Positions 42,656 to 59,697 of a stretch of DNA of 64,000 nt are shown in pieces. The notes beneath the pieces are model-generated. The model was given only the letters and a program-made list of their open reading frames with translations, had not been told where the DNA came from and ran no database searches. Source of the DNA: an uncultured Methanobacterium sp. GTDB taxonomy: Archaea > Methanobacteriota > Methanobacteria > Methanobacteriales > Methanobacteriaceae. Numbering within the stretch: position 1 is the stretch's first letter; every line of letters starts with the position of its first letter. Location of the stretch: positions 2,397,501 through 2,461,500 of the forward strand of contig NZ_OY762015.1 in NCBI RefSeq assembly GCF_963665055.1. Reading direction: 5' to 3'. A program made the position numbers and the translations under genes.

Positions 42656-42970
42656 GTAATTAACCTCCAATTTATAATCATGATAAACATAATTCATCAA
42701 AAATTCATATAATAACTTTAATTCCATTTAAAACTTTATTCCATCAAATTTCTTATTCTAATCTATTAAGTTATTTCTTAAAATAAGTTATTGATTGATA
42801 GATTCACCATAAAAATCGTTTGAAAATATGATTAAAACAGTTTTAATCTATGATTCCATTTCATTGATTGAATAATCTCAAATTATAATTAATTTCAGAT
42901 TCTCAAATAATTTCAGATTCTCAATGGATAAAAAGAAATAAAAAAAGGGGTTAAAATTAGTTTATGGCGT
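42656..42970. other. 315-bp intergenic region between the two hairpin-repeat genes
   Basis: AT-rich, containing a tandem 18-bp pair, TAATTTCAGATTCTCAAA/T, at 42890-42925 and a T-rich run on the minus strand just after paralogue B. Promoter of paralogue A is expected here. Confidence 0.5.
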
Positions 42971-43888
42971 TTATTCCAGTACCAGTTTGATTCCACCGAT
43001 TCTTGGCTGTAAGAAGTTGTAGAATACTGTGGCCAGTGCTACTATAATGAAGTACATTACAAACCAGGATATGGCGTAGGTTATGAGCCAGATTATTGCA
43101 AGAACAACGTCTCCAGTCATTATACCCATTATCAATCCGTATATAGCACCTAAAACTGCCATTACTGCTGATATGGATAGTGCTGCAGGTACCACTGGGA
43201 TGCTGGTGAGTTCAAAGCCATTGGCTGCTTCGGCGAATATAAGTTTGAGTCCACCGATCTTTGGTATGATGATGTTATAGAAGACTGCGAATAATGCGTA
43301 GGCAATGAAAGTTATAATGAACATTGCTATAGGCATTATTATAATCCAGAACAGTGCCCATATACCAGATATTGCTGCCATCATTCCTCCGGTAGGGAGT
43401 GTAGCGTTGGTAACATTGGTTGCATCTGCAGCTACATTGGCTGCAATTGGGATTACTCCACTTGCCAGTGAGAATATAGAACTACCAGCCAGTCCAATGT
43501 ATAAACCGGTTAAGAATGTAATAATAGCAACTATGACCGAGAGTATCAAGGCGAAAGACACTACTGGGATGGATTTAACTGTTTCTCCTTCCATACCTAG
43601 TTTCACACCTCCTAATCTTGGTGCTAAGAGGTTGTAGAGTAATGCCAGGATAAAGGCATATACGATAGTGAAGAAGAACGAGGTTAAAGGCCATAGGATA
43701 ATTATTGATAATCCTATCACAGTAATGAAACCAGCGAAGGCGCTTACGCCGGGTATAATTGCGGCTATTGTTCCGAAGAATAGGATAACAAGGATTGCTG
43801 CGATAAATGCTAAGATCGCGTGTATTGAAGATGTCATTAATGTGAATGGTGCGGCTCGGATGTGTTTAATTTCTTTGATATCGACCAT
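42971..43888 (-). CDS. Membrane protein with three internal hairpin repeats, paralogue B
   Basis: A 305-residue protein starting at ATG 43888 after GGAGGTGA. It has the same three-repeat plan as paralogue A: KEIKHIRAAPFTLM, VKSIPVVSFALI and LTSIPVVPAALS open the repeats, and YNLLAPRLGGVKL (85-97), YNIIIPKIGGLKL (204-216) and YNFLQPRIGGIKL (290-302) close them. Repeat 2 has an inserted polar loop with two N-glycosylation sequons (NVT, NAT at about 158-163), implying that loop faces outside. Each repeat fits a two-helix hairpin. Family not recognised. Confidence 0.7.
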   Translation of the reverse strand: MVDIKEIKHIRAAPFTLMTSSIHAILAFIAAILVILFFGTIAAIIPGVSAFAGFITVIGLSIIILWPLTSFFFTIVYAFILALLYNLLAPRLGGVKLGMEGETVKSIPVVSFALILSVIVAIITFLTGLYIGLAGSSIFSLASGVIPIAANVAADATNVTNATLPTGGMMAAISGIWALFWIIIMPIAMFIITFIAYALFAVFYNIIIPKIGGLKLIFAEAANGFELTSIPVVPAALSISAVMAVLGAIYGLIMGIMTGDVVLAIIWLITYAISWFVMYFIIVALATVFYNFLQPRIGGIKLVLE

Positions 43889-44044
43889 TTTTTCACCTCC
43901 CTTTACAATTAGTAAAATATTATTTCTAGTTGGTGATATATTAATTTTTCGTTTTAAAGGAGTTAAAAGCCAGTAAAACGAGCAAAAATAGACTAATGGA
44001 ATAAATAAAATAAAAATTAGAAAAAGAAGAAATTATTTTGGAAT

Positions 44045-45394
<1,350 letters not shown>

Positions 45395-45722
45395 GTTAAA
45401 ACTCCTTTAATATTAGTTCCTCAATGTAATTCCTTAAAAAATTCATTTCTAAAAACTTCTTTTATTTTAAAATTTCATTCAAATCAAGTAACATCAAAAT
45501 TTTAGAAAAACTTCTTCCTTTCAAAAAAACTTCTTATATGATTTTAATTTTGTAATCTATAAATTTTAATCTATGAATTTTTTAATTCTGCAATGAATTA
45601 GTGCTACTAAATAACTCTTATACTTAAAGTTCCCGTCCAATACTATTTATCTTGAGTTTTCACTTGAATTAATCTTCTAAACTTTCTAAGAATTAGGGAC
45701 GGTTAGAAAAAGTAATAGGAGT
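45395..45722. other. 328-bp intergenic region between purB and the Sec61beta gene
   Basis: AT-rich, with the purB promoter expected here. No RNA gene or coding frame recognised. Confidence 0.45.
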
Positions 45723-45884
45723 TCAGGAGTAGGAAAACCTGAGAGCTATGCAGAAAACAGCCAGAATAACAGTCATGATTATAACCTGTTCTGGACTGAG
45801 TTTGGGGCCTTTGGTTTCCTCTTCAAAGTATCTTACCAGACCCGCCCCACTTGGTGGGAGATATTTCTTTTCTTTCTTTGCCAA
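45723..45884 (-). CDS. secG: Preprotein translocase Sec61 subunit beta
   Basis: A 53-residue subunit of the SecYEG/Sec61 channel. The sequence starts AKKEKKYLPPSGAGLVRYFE and continues through EETKGPKLSPEQVIIM to one C-terminal membrane helix (VILAVFCIALRF), the standard archaeal Sec61beta. The start is TTG 45884, three bases after GGTGATC; an in-frame ATG upstream would place the ribosome site inside the gene. It stands alone between purB and the PolD gene. Confidence 0.95.
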   Translation of the reverse strand: MAKKEKKYLPPSGAGLVRYFEEETKGPKLSPEQVIIMTVILAVFCIALRFSYS

Positions 45885-46319
45885 TTGGATCACCATGAAA
45901 AATTGATCGTGAAATTAATTCACTATTCACTGATATTACATCTATTCAAACATCATTCTAAACAAACATCGTTCAGATTTATAGATATTTATTCTAGATA
46001 TTTATTCATATCTAATTTATTATTCATATTTATGATATTTTATTCATACCTATGTTACGCATTACAACCTTATATTTGTGATGGTATCTGGTCACGATTC
46101 AGGTGATATTTGGATCCAGTTGGATGGAAAAATACACAAGTTTACTGGTTTGAAAAACTATAAATTATCTTTAGAACAATAACAATTAGTAGAGCAGGAA
46201 TAATGTTAGGATTTCATGCTCCTTAAATCGTATTTTTACCGTAATATGAGGTTTGAATTTAATTAAAAAAGGTTATTATAAGTTTAATTATTGAATATAT
46301 AAAAAATCAGGGAATTAAC
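45885..46319. other. 435-bp divergent intergenic region upstream of the PolD large subunit gene
   Basis: AT-rich with degenerate TTATTCATAT-type units between 45995 and 46050. The promoters for Sec61beta and polD are expected here; AAAAGGTTATTATAAG near 46267 is TATA-like. No coding frame or RNA recognised. Confidence 0.45.
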
Positions 46320-49643
<3,324 letters not shown>

Positions 49644-49965
49644 ATAATTAACTGGATGTTATTCAAAATCACTAAAAATAGTGCACATGTTGTGTTATTG
49701 TGCACTATCAACAGGGGTTTATGGTAAATTTTGTTCACCTCATGTGTTCAATTGAGGGATGAGAATGATGTTATCATGGAAACAGTTACCGTTATAAACA
49801 GTTTTCACGGATCAGAACAGTTTGGTAATCGAAAGAATTTTATAAGATACAAATAGAAATAATATGTAGATTTAAAAACTCTTTCCAGGGGGTCAGGGGA
49901 AATTATTACACAAAAACGCATTAATATTATTTTTAAAATAATTAAATAATTGAGTCGGAGGATAG
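49644..49965. other. 322-bp intergenic region between polD large subunit and nrdD
   Basis: It contains the inverted repeat listed separately and an AT-rich stretch with the nrdD ribosome site (GGAGGATAG). No coding frame recognised. Confidence 0.5.
49678..49708. promoter_or_regulatory. Inverted repeat ATAGTGCAC-N13-GTGCACTAT
   Basis: Perfect nine-base arms at 49678-49686 and 49700-49708, 35 bases after the polD stop. It could form a hairpin at the end of the polD transcript, or be an operator for nrdD about 260 bases downstream. There is no T-tract after it, which counts against a simple terminator. Confidence 0.55.
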
Positions 49966-52275
49966 ATGATGAAGGATGCCCGTATTATTGCTGCAATACC
50001 AACCAAGGCGGAAAATTGTGTTTTGAAAAATAATGGGATATTTGAAAAGTTCAGTCATGAAAAGATATTGAAATCCTGTCTTATGGCAGGTGCTCCCCTT
50101 TGGGCTGCGGAAAAAATAGCATCTCAGGCTGCTGGTGCTGCTTATGATGGAGTTACCACCAAGGAAATCAAGATGTGGGTATATGATTCCTTGAAGCGAG
50201 TAGAACCAGAGATGGCTGACAAGTATCTCAGAAGTAACCAGTTAAGGGTTAGAACAGCACGGGACACCATTGAATCCTTTGACAAGTCTAAAATCGAAAA
50301 AACCCTGATTGTAGAAACAGGCGCCAGTCCAGAAATCGCGGATAAAATTGCCACTAGTGTTTGGAAAGAGGTTAGGAAACTGGATGTGGAATATTTAACC
50401 GCTCCTATGTTAAGGGAAATGGTAAACACCAAACTGGTTGAAAATGGACTGGAAACCCTCAGGCGAAGGTACACCAGGCTGGGTATACCTGTCTACAATA
50501 TCACCAACCTCATTGAAAACGGAAGCCGGGACAACGCCAACATGATACACAACCCGGAAACTGTACACAAATACGTGGCTGATGAGGCCCTTAAACAGTA
50601 CGCATTACTGCACATGCTCCCTAATGAACTGGCCGATGCCCATCTGGGTGGGGATATACACATACACGATCTGGAATTCTTCGCGGGCAGACCTATAAAC
50701 TGTCTCCAGCATGATTTAAGATACTTCATAAGAAACGGACTCAAAGTGGATGGTACTGGTGACCATACTTCAGTGGCAGGACCACCAAACCACATTGAAA
50801 CTCTGATGAACCACTCTGGAGAGATAATGTTGGCAGCCCAGCAGAACATGAGTGGTGGGCAATCCATGAGTCTCTGGAATGTCTTTGTCGCCCCATTTGC
50901 CCATGGACTTCCCTACGAGAAGATCAAACAGGCAGTTCAGATGTTCATCTACAATCTGAACATGGCATACGCTGCCAGAGGAAGCCAGGTACCATTTACC
51001 TCCATCAACATGGAATTCACCGTACCCGATTTCTTAAAAGAGGAACCAGCATATGGGCCTAAAGGCAGATTAGTGGGAACTTATGGTGATTTTGAAGATG
51101 AAACCCGCATGTTACAACGGGCATTCACTGAAGTACTACTAGACGGAGATTCCGATGGTAAACCACACCTGTTCCCCAACACAATCTATGCCCTAAGGAA
51201 AGAAGTCCTGAAGGATGAATTTGCCGAAGACCTGGAACGGGTGCATGAATTATCCTCCAAGTATGGAACTGCCTACTTCACCAACATGCTACCCAGCTAC
51301 CGGGGTAACATGGCCAACTACATGGGATGCCGAACATCTTTATCTGATAACTGGACTGGAGACTGGGATCAGGACTGTTTCCGTACTGGTAACCTGGCTT
51401 ACATAACCTTGAACCTGCCCAGAATAGCATATCAATCCAAGGATGAAGATGAAATCTTTGAGTACCTGGATTCGTATATGCGCCTGTCTCAAGAGGCACT
51501 GATGCTACGTCGTCAGCAGGCAATGTCCTGCCTGGATGACTACAACCTTTTACCATTTTTAACCCAGGAACAGGATGATGAACGTTACTATCGGGTTGAA
51601 AACTCCACCATGTCCTTTGGATTTGTGGGATTAAACGAAATGCTACAGTCCTTCTGTGGAAATGGAATTGAAGATCCTGATTCCTTAAAATTAGGTCTCA
51701 AAGTCATTGATTACATGAATGGACGGACTCAGGAACTTAAAAAAGAAACGGGCTTGCGTTGGACAATCCTCCAAACGCCTGCAGAGTCAACTGCCTACCG
51801 ATTTGCAACACTGGATCGGGAGAAATTCGGTAATAAAGCCATAACTCAGGGAGATTCTGAGGCTTATTATTACACCAACTCATCCCATTTACCAGTGGAC
51901 ACTGGCGTGGACCTGGCAGAGAAAATACGTATCGAGGAGCAATTCCACAGTCGTACTTTAGGTGGGCACATCTTCCATGCCTATATGGGAGAATCACACA
52001 GTGACCCTGAAGCACTGATGAGTCTCACGAATAAAATAGCCAGGAAATCTGATATAGGTTTCTGGGCATACAGTAGTGCCCTCAGTTTCTGCATAAAATG
52101 CAAAACCCTGATGAAAGGATTGCAGGATAGCTGTGCTTCATGTGGAGAACAGAAAGAAGTAGAATGGTACGACCGTATCACCGGATACGTCCAGCAAGTG
52201 GGTCGCTCTAAATCCGCCAGCGGAGGATGGAATCCTGGAAAAATGAAAGAATTAATGGATAGGAGAAGGTATTAA
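49966..52275 (+). CDS. nrdD: Anaerobic (class III) ribonucleoside-triphosphate reductase NrdD
   Basis: A 769-residue glycyl-radical enzyme making dNTPs without oxygen. An ATP-cone lies at about 15-110, the barrel carries GDIHIHDLEFFAGRPINCLQH, the C-terminal zinc site has CIKC and CASC (about 708-726), and the radical-loop region is SGGWNPGKMKEL (about 752-763). ATG 49966 lies four bases after GGAGG. The activating radical-SAM protein NrdG is not next to it. It lies behind the polymerase D gene, linking replication and dNTP supply by position only. Confidence 0.95.
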   Translation: MMKDARIIAAIPTKAENCVLKNNGIFEKFSHEKILKSCLMAGAPLWAAEKIASQAAGAAYDGVTTKEIKMWVYDSLKRVEPEMADKYLRSNQLRVRTARDTIESFDKSKIEKTLIVETGASPEIADKIATSVWKEVRKLDVEYLTAPMLREMVNTKLVENGLETLRRRYTRLGIPVYNITNLIENGSRDNANMIHNPETVHKYVADEALKQYALLHMLPNELADAHLGGDIHIHDLEFFAGRPINCLQHDLRYFIRNGLKVDGTGDHTSVAGPPNHIETLMNHSGEIMLAAQQNMSGGQSMSLWNVFVAPFAHGLPYEKIKQAVQMFIYNLNMAYAARGSQVPFTSINMEFTVPDFLKEEPAYGPKGRLVGTYGDFEDETRMLQRAFTEVLLDGDSDGKPHLFPNTIYALRKEVLKDEFAEDLERVHELSSKYGTAYFTNMLPSYRGNMANYMGCRTSLSDNWTGDWDQDCFRTGNLAYITLNLPRIAYQSKDEDEIFEYLDSYMRLSQEALMLRRQQAMSCLDDYNLLPFLTQEQDDERYYRVENSTMSFGFVGLNEMLQSFCGNGIEDPDSLKLGLKVIDYMNGRTQELKKETGLRWTILQTPAESTAYRFATLDREKFGNKAITQGDSEAYYYTNSSHLPVDTGVDLAEKIRIEEQFHSRTLGGHIFHAYMGESHSDPEALMSLTNKIARKSDIGFWAYSSALSFCIKCKTLMKGLQDSCASCGEQKEVEWYDRITGYVQQVGRSKSASGGWNPGKMKELMDRRRY

Positions 52276-52330
52276 TCTTCTTATCCTAATCTTTTTTTCT
52301 TTTAATTTTCTAATTTTTAAGTTTTTGAAT
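52276..52330 (+). terminator. T-rich 3' end after nrdD
   Basis: The stop is followed by ATCTTTTTTTCTTTTAATTT within 15 bases, the pattern of archaeal oligo-T termination. The next gene is convergent. Confidence 0.45.
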
Positions 52331-52475
52331 TAATAAGTTTTGATTTGATTTTTCAGATTCTATCCAAAATAGGGGTAAAATCTCATTTAATGGAGGTAAA
52401 CTCTTTCAAAGGAGTTTTTAAAAAAAGGAATAGTGTATAATGGGACTGTCCCATAATTTAGATTTTTTTTATAAA

Positions 52476-53369
52476 TTAATTGGTCAAATATTTCAAACCA
52501 GCTACCTGGTTTAAAATATCGGTTTTAGTTAAAATTCCAACTGGTTTGTCCTTTTCATCCGTGATAATAAGACGCCCAATTTTGTTTTTATTCATAATTT
52601 GAATGGCTTCTGATATCATCACATCTTGTTTAACTGTTATTATGTATTTGGACATCAAATTGGTTATTTTAAGATCAGTTTCTTCATTGGCAATGGCCTT
52701 AGTAATGTCAATAAGGGTTAACATTCCCATAACACTATCATTTTCAACCACAGGGGCTCCATCTATTCCATTATTTGACAGAATCCATGCAGCTTCTTTT
52801 ATATTCATATTAGGATCCAGTGTTATAAGGTCCTGGCTGGCTATTTCCATCACTGATTTATGGGGTATGCTTCGTATGTCCCTAACATCCAGGAGTAAAA
52901 CACCATCCATATCATCCCTTCCAACAATAATCCCATTCACCACAAGTTTATTCACAGGACTGGGCCCTACTCTTATTTTGTCTCCAAGAGCAAGCTGTTT
53001 GAGATCTCCCATAACTTTTATAGTTGCTTCACAATCTCCAGGTTGCGGAAGGCTGGTGAATTCTATCCGGGTGACAGTTATATTTTCAACCAGTTTATCT
53101 TTTTTAAACAGGGGCACGGTTTCTTCTTCATCAGCAGTGCTGAGATTCAAAGCATGATATGCATCTAATGTAGGTTTATATCCACCTCTAGGGCCGGGAA
53201 CACCTTTCACAATCCCCATACTTCTTAAAGATTGCATTTGATTTCTTATAGTGCCTGGATTCCGGTTCATAATCGCGGCAATATTTTCTCCCTTTATGGG
53301 CATGTAATTTGATTTACTATACAGATCAATCAAAACCTGCAATATTTCTTTTTGAACGGTTGTGAGCAA
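52476..53369 (-). CDS. HTH-CBS domain protein, predicted ligand-responsive regulator
   Basis: A 297-residue protein. Residues 1-75 form a winged helix-turn-helix (IAAIMNRNPGTIRNQMQSLR, then GIVKGVPGPRGGYKP); about 90-170 is an archaeal linker domain; about 172-290 holds two CBS motifs (LITLDPNMNIKEAAWIL and IITVKQDVMISEAIQIM, each ending in a G-x-[LI]-T-x-x-D-I turn). CBS pairs bind adenine nucleotides or SAM, so DNA binding is probably tied to nucleotide status. It starts at TTG 53369 after AGGTGTTTTA. Its target is not evident; purP follows upstream on the same strand but 220 bases away. Confidence 0.88.
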   Translation of the reverse strand: MLTTVQKEILQVLIDLYSKSNYMPIKGENIAAIMNRNPGTIRNQMQSLRSMGIVKGVPGPRGGYKPTLDAYHALNLSTADEEETVPLFKKDKLVENITVTRIEFTSLPQPGDCEATIKVMGDLKQLALGDKIRVGPSPVNKLVVNGIIVGRDDMDGVLLLDVRDIRSIPHKSVMEIASQDLITLDPNMNIKEAAWILSNNGIDGAPVVENDSVMGMLTLIDITKAIANEETDLKITNLMSKYIITVKQDVMISEAIQIMNKNKIGRLIITDEKDKPVGILTKTDILNQVAGLKYLTN

Positions 53370-53589
53370 TAAAACACCTTCTGATTGATTATTATCGTTG
53401 CCAGAAATGATAATACTGACATTGTTTCGGATATAACTTATGCAATGGTATATAAACCAAATCCAATATATGGGATGGGAATACTATTATTTTTAATAAT
53501 TTATTTAATGGGATTGATATTTTTTTGTATTTTCAATTGTGGAAGATTAAAAACATATTGTAAAAATAAAAAAGGGGTTATAGAATTGA

Positions 53590-54681
<1,092 letters not shown>

Positions 54682-54685
54682 TTGC

Positions 54686-54719
<34 letters not shown>

Positions 54720-54962
54720 TTTTAACATGGCTTCTTTCTGATAGTTATCTTTTTCGTCTTGATCTTTTGTGTGATCCCCACTCTTTTTAATAATAATTTT
54801 AAATTTTATATCAAAAGTTAATTTAAGATTAATTTATTTTACCAGCGGGGTAACATTTGAAACAGGGTAACAATTGAAAAAATAGTAGTATTGGATAAAA
54901 AAGAGTTTTTGGATTGGATAAAAGAAAGAATGTATAAATAATAATAGTACTGAACCGGTTAG

Positions 54963-55487
54963 TTATCCTTCAACCAGAACCTTCAATTTGCCATCATAGA
55001 GGTCGATTATAAGGCCATGAATTGGAACATCATCTGGAATAAATGATGACTCCTTGATTTTTTCCACCACTACCCTGACATTTTCCTCTTCATCATCAAT
55101 TGCACCTATCCAATCTCGCAGATCAACTTCATTTAATGCCTTCTCATCCACTCCCCTATTTTTCATGGTTGTTCCCAGGGCTTCCGGATTAACATTAGCC
55201 ATTCCGCACTCGTAATGCCCCACTACCATGACTTCCTCAGCACCAAGGGCGTATATTGCCGCGGCAACTGATCTTATAACGTCCCGATCAACCACAGCAT
55301 TTCCTGCATTCTTAATTATCTTGGCATCACCCCTTTCAATCCCCATAGCGGGTTCTAAAAAATTGGTTAGCCTGGTGTCCATGCAGGTTACTATGGCCAG
55401 TTTTTTCTGGGGCATGTGACTCATTTTTTCGGGTTCAAAATTTTGAACAAACTCTTCGTTAGCTTTTAAAACTTCATCAAGCATCAC
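54963..55487 (-). CDS. cab: Beta-class carbonic anhydrase, Cab type
   Basis: A 174-residue beta-carbonic anhydrase of the short archaeal Cab type. Zinc ligands are C35 (TCMDTRL, with the Asp37-Arg39 pair), H91 and C94 (VGHYECGM). KIIKNAGNAVVDRDVIRS is the conserved substrate-side segment. It would supply CO2 or bicarbonate to CO2-fixing and methanogenic enzymes. The start is GTG 55487, three bases after GGTGAT. A 14-bp perfect palindrome lies 38 bases upstream. Confidence 0.94.
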   Translation of the reverse strand: MMLDEVLKANEEFVQNFEPEKMSHMPQKKLAIVTCMDTRLTNFLEPAMGIERGDAKIIKNAGNAVVDRDVIRSVAAAIYALGAEEVMVVGHYECGMANVNPEALGTTMKNRGVDEKALNEVDLRDWIGAIDDEEENVRVVVEKIKESSFIPDDVPIHGLIIDLYDGKLKVLVEG

Positions 55488-56072
55488 TTTATCACCTGAT
55501 TAAATATTAAATACTACTTCTACAAACTGTGCACAGTTATACAAATGGAGGATACAGTTTGAAATTTACAAATTCAAATGTACTTTTCCCTCACTTTTAT
55601 CCAGCACTTTTTTCCCTTACTTTCATCAGCACTTTTACTTATATCAAATCCTTCTAATTTTGCCAATCTATCATGATTTTTTAGATAGGAGTTGATAAAA
55701 TTTCAGCATTAAATTCTTTAAATTGCTTTTTTCAGAATTTAATTTCAAATCTTACATGAATGTTCATGGTATTTTATAGAAATCATTAAATCCAGAGTCA
55801 TATAAACCTTTAGAAAAAGCAATCATTCGAAATCTATATATTCGTTAGGTTGTTATAAACAGGTCAATTTAAAAAAACTATTTCAGTAACAAAACTATTT
55901 CAGAAGTTTTATAAAGTTAGTATCTTATACTGCTTAATAATATAGATGAGATCCGGTTTATCCTAGTAAGAAAACCCATAATCCCTTTCCAGGGTGGCTT
56001 TTCTAATCTAAGGAACTTGATATCTCACTAACATTCAAAACAACAATCAAATAGAAAGTAGAAGCTGGTTCT
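55488..56072. other. 585-bp divergent intergenic region, longest gene-free stretch
   Basis: It lies between the carbonic anhydrase and zinc-ribbon genes. It contains the palindrome listed separately, pyrimidine-rich degenerate units of CACTTTTNTCC between 55590 and 55640, and a pair of AAAACTATTTCAG at about 55874 and 55892. No coding frame, tRNA or other RNA was recognised. Confidence 0.5.
55525..55538. promoter_or_regulatory. Perfect palindrome AACTGTGCACAGTT upstream of the carbonic anhydrase gene
   Basis: AACTGTG/CACAGTT is a 14-bp perfect dyad in AT-rich sequence, 38 bases before the GTG start, close to a TATA-like TTTAATATTTA on the minus strand. It is a good candidate operator for a dimeric regulator. 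Confidence 0.5.
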
Positions 56073-56468
56073 ATGGTATCTACAATTATCTGCCCACGAT
56101 GCAAAACAAAAAACAGTAAAAAAGCTGAATTCTGTTACAAGTGTAAAAATCCTTTAAAACCGGGTAAAACATCTAATAAAAGAAATCCTCTGAGTTTTAA
56201 CCCTAAATCCCGATTTGACTTTAGAATTATTCTAACCGGACTAATTTTATTTGTTTTATGTAATATTGTGCTGTTGTTTATTTCTAGTGATTATGCGATG
56301 CTCATCTCAGGATTTGCCTTAATGTTGTTTTTATATGTCATTTTCAAACGATTCATGGAAATTGATGATTCTGTAACTGTAAAAAGCTTGGGATTCAAGA
56401 TAATTCTATATTATCTTGTAATTGTTGCGTTAGGTGCTGTAGTTCTGCTTGCATTCCATTTATACTAG
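56073..56468 (+). CDS. Zinc-ribbon membrane protein
   Basis: A 131-residue protein. Residues 7-26 are a zinc ribbon (CPRCKTKNSKKAEFCYKCKN, two CxxC pairs), followed by a basic linker and four hydrophobic helices (about 50-70, 74-92, 105-130 with a break). This zinc_ribbon-plus-helices plan is common in methanogen membrane proteins of unknown role. The ribosome site before ATG 56073 is weak. Function unknown. Confidence 0.72.
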   Translation: MVSTIICPRCKTKNSKKAEFCYKCKNPLKPGKTSNKRNPLSFNPKSRFDFRIILTGLILFVLCNIVLLFISSDYAMLISGFALMLFLYVIFKRFMEIDDSVTVKSLGFKIILYYLVIVALGAVVLLAFHLY

Positions 56469-56822
56469 TGAAAACATAATGGGTTATTAATAGCCTTAAT
56501 TGTGTTTTAAATGGTTTGATAAGCTATTTTTTAATCTTACTCTTTTTCCACCTTACATATCCTTACACCTTACATATCCTTTTAAATAAAAATCCAGAGA
56601 TCTGTAAGTTTTATAGGTTTCAAGCTTAGATCCAATGCATTTTTTCCAGTTATGATCCTTAAAAAATAGGTAAATTAATCATTGTATTTATGTAAATTAT
56701 GGGTAAATTCCACAAAAAGTAAATTCCACAAACAATATAAACAATATATTAAATTTTCCACATAATACGTAGATAATACATTAAATTGAATTTAACTTCT
56801 GTTTGTTTAAAGAGTGGTGTTT
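56469..56822. other. 354-bp intergenic region with short repeats
   Basis: It holds a 17-bp-period pair ACCTTACATATCCTT at 56550 and 56567 and a pair GTAAATTCCACAAA at about 56702 and 56719. The promoter of the M20 hydrolase gene is expected at its right end. No frame recognised. Confidence 0.5.
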
Positions 56823-58070
<1,248 letters not shown>

Positions 58071-58366
58071 GGAGAAAATGTTAAATGAAAATCTTTGACA
58101 TTTACTTATTTTTAGGGAATTCTAACGAAAGTTTTTTTTAGATTCTTATTCTCATCATAAAATACCATACCTATGTTTATTGATTCATTAATCGTATTGA
58201 TTCTAATCATTTTAGTTTTAATACTCTTTTATTTGGATTAATCTTGTTTTTTAGTTATTTAATTGCTTTTTTGTTCTTCTTAGTTATTTTTACAGTGGGT
58301 TACAGTCAATTTATATAGAAAGTACTTACATAATTAATTATGATAATTATAATTGTAGGTGGTTGA

Positions 58367-58867
<501 letters not shown>

Positions 58868-58896
58868 GAATACCCTAAAAACATTGTAAACATACG

Positions 58897-58938
58897 AAAG
58901 AGATTTTAAACATTAATCTCTTTTTATTTTTTTATTTA
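58897..58938 (+). terminator. Hairpin and T-tract after the lipoprotein gene
   Basis: AAAGAGATT (58897-58905) and AATCTCTTT (58915-58923) form a nine-pair stem around TTAAACATT, followed directly by TTATTTTTTTATTTATT. Stem plus T-tract is a clear transcript-end structure. Confidence 0.75.
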
Positions 58939-58975
58939 TTAGTTGAATTATACATAATAGGATTAGGAGGATTTC

Positions 58976-59443
58976 ATGGAATCAGATGACTATCGTTTCA
59001 TGGTTGAAGCAATTAATGAAGCTAAAAAAAGCCTTAAAGAGGGAGGAATTCCCATAGGGGCCGTGCTGGTTGAAGATGGAAAAGTGGTGGGCCGTGGCCA
59101 CAACCGACTCCTTCAAAATAATTCAACCATTCTCCATGGGGAAATGGACTGCATTGAAAATGCAGGACGCCTCAAAGGGGAAAATTATCAAAAATCCACT
59201 CTTTACACTACCTTATCTCCGTGCACCATGTGTTCAGGGGCAATCATGCTATATAATATCCATCGGGTGGTTATTGGAGAAAATACCACATTAATTGGTC
59301 CTGAAGAACTATTAATGGAAAATGGGGTGGAAATTAATGTTATGGGTATTGATGAGTGCAGGGAACTTTTAGAAAAATATATTGAAGAAAATCCCCAGAC
59401 ATGGGAAGCAGAATTAGAACGAGTAGGTTATCATACGGATTAA
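58976..59443 (+). CDS. Cytosine deaminase, fungal (Fcy1) type
   Basis: A 155-residue zinc deaminase. The zinc site is H54-x-E56 (LHGEMD) and C83/C86 (SPCTMCSGAI). The sequence follows yeast cytosine deaminase closely through EGGIPIGAVL, GRGHN, LYTTLSPCTMC, the Y-x-I-x-R-V-V-I-G-E-N segment and a C-terminal tail with ECRELLEKYIEENPQTWE. It probably converts cytosine to uracil for pyrimidine salvage; other purine or nucleoside substrates remain possible. ATG 58976 follows GGAGG. The last seven codons, including the stop, are exactly duplicated just downstream. Confidence 0.85.
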   Translation: MESDDYRFMVEAINEAKKSLKEGGIPIGAVLVEDGKVVGRGHNRLLQNNSTILHGEMDCIENAGRLKGENYQKSTLYTTLSPCTMCSGAIMLYNIHRVVIGENTTLIGPEELLMENGVEINVMGIDECRELLEKYIEENPQTWEAELERVGYHTD

Positions 59444-59464
59444 GTAGGTTATCATACGGATTAA
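59423..59464. repeat. Exact 21-bp tandem duplication of the 3' end of the cytosine deaminase gene
   Basis: The last seven codons (59423-59443, starting GTAGGTTATC and ending GGATTAA) are repeated without change at 59444-59464. The second copy lies after the stop and is not translated. Confidence 0.95.
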
Positions 59465-59697
59465 AATGAACAAAACCACATTATACTGGCCTATTTGTAC
59501 TTGCGGAGAGTATAATTAAATTAAAATGAATAAAACTTGAGTTAATCATTTTTTATCTACTATTTCTATAGAGATTAGTTTTTGAAAAAAATGAGGAGAT
59601 AGTTTATATTTAAAAGTTAGTTCTTAAGTTAAAAGTTATTTCTTAAGGTTATTTCTCAACAATTCCCTAAAAAGATAAGTTCGCTATGCTTTAAAAT

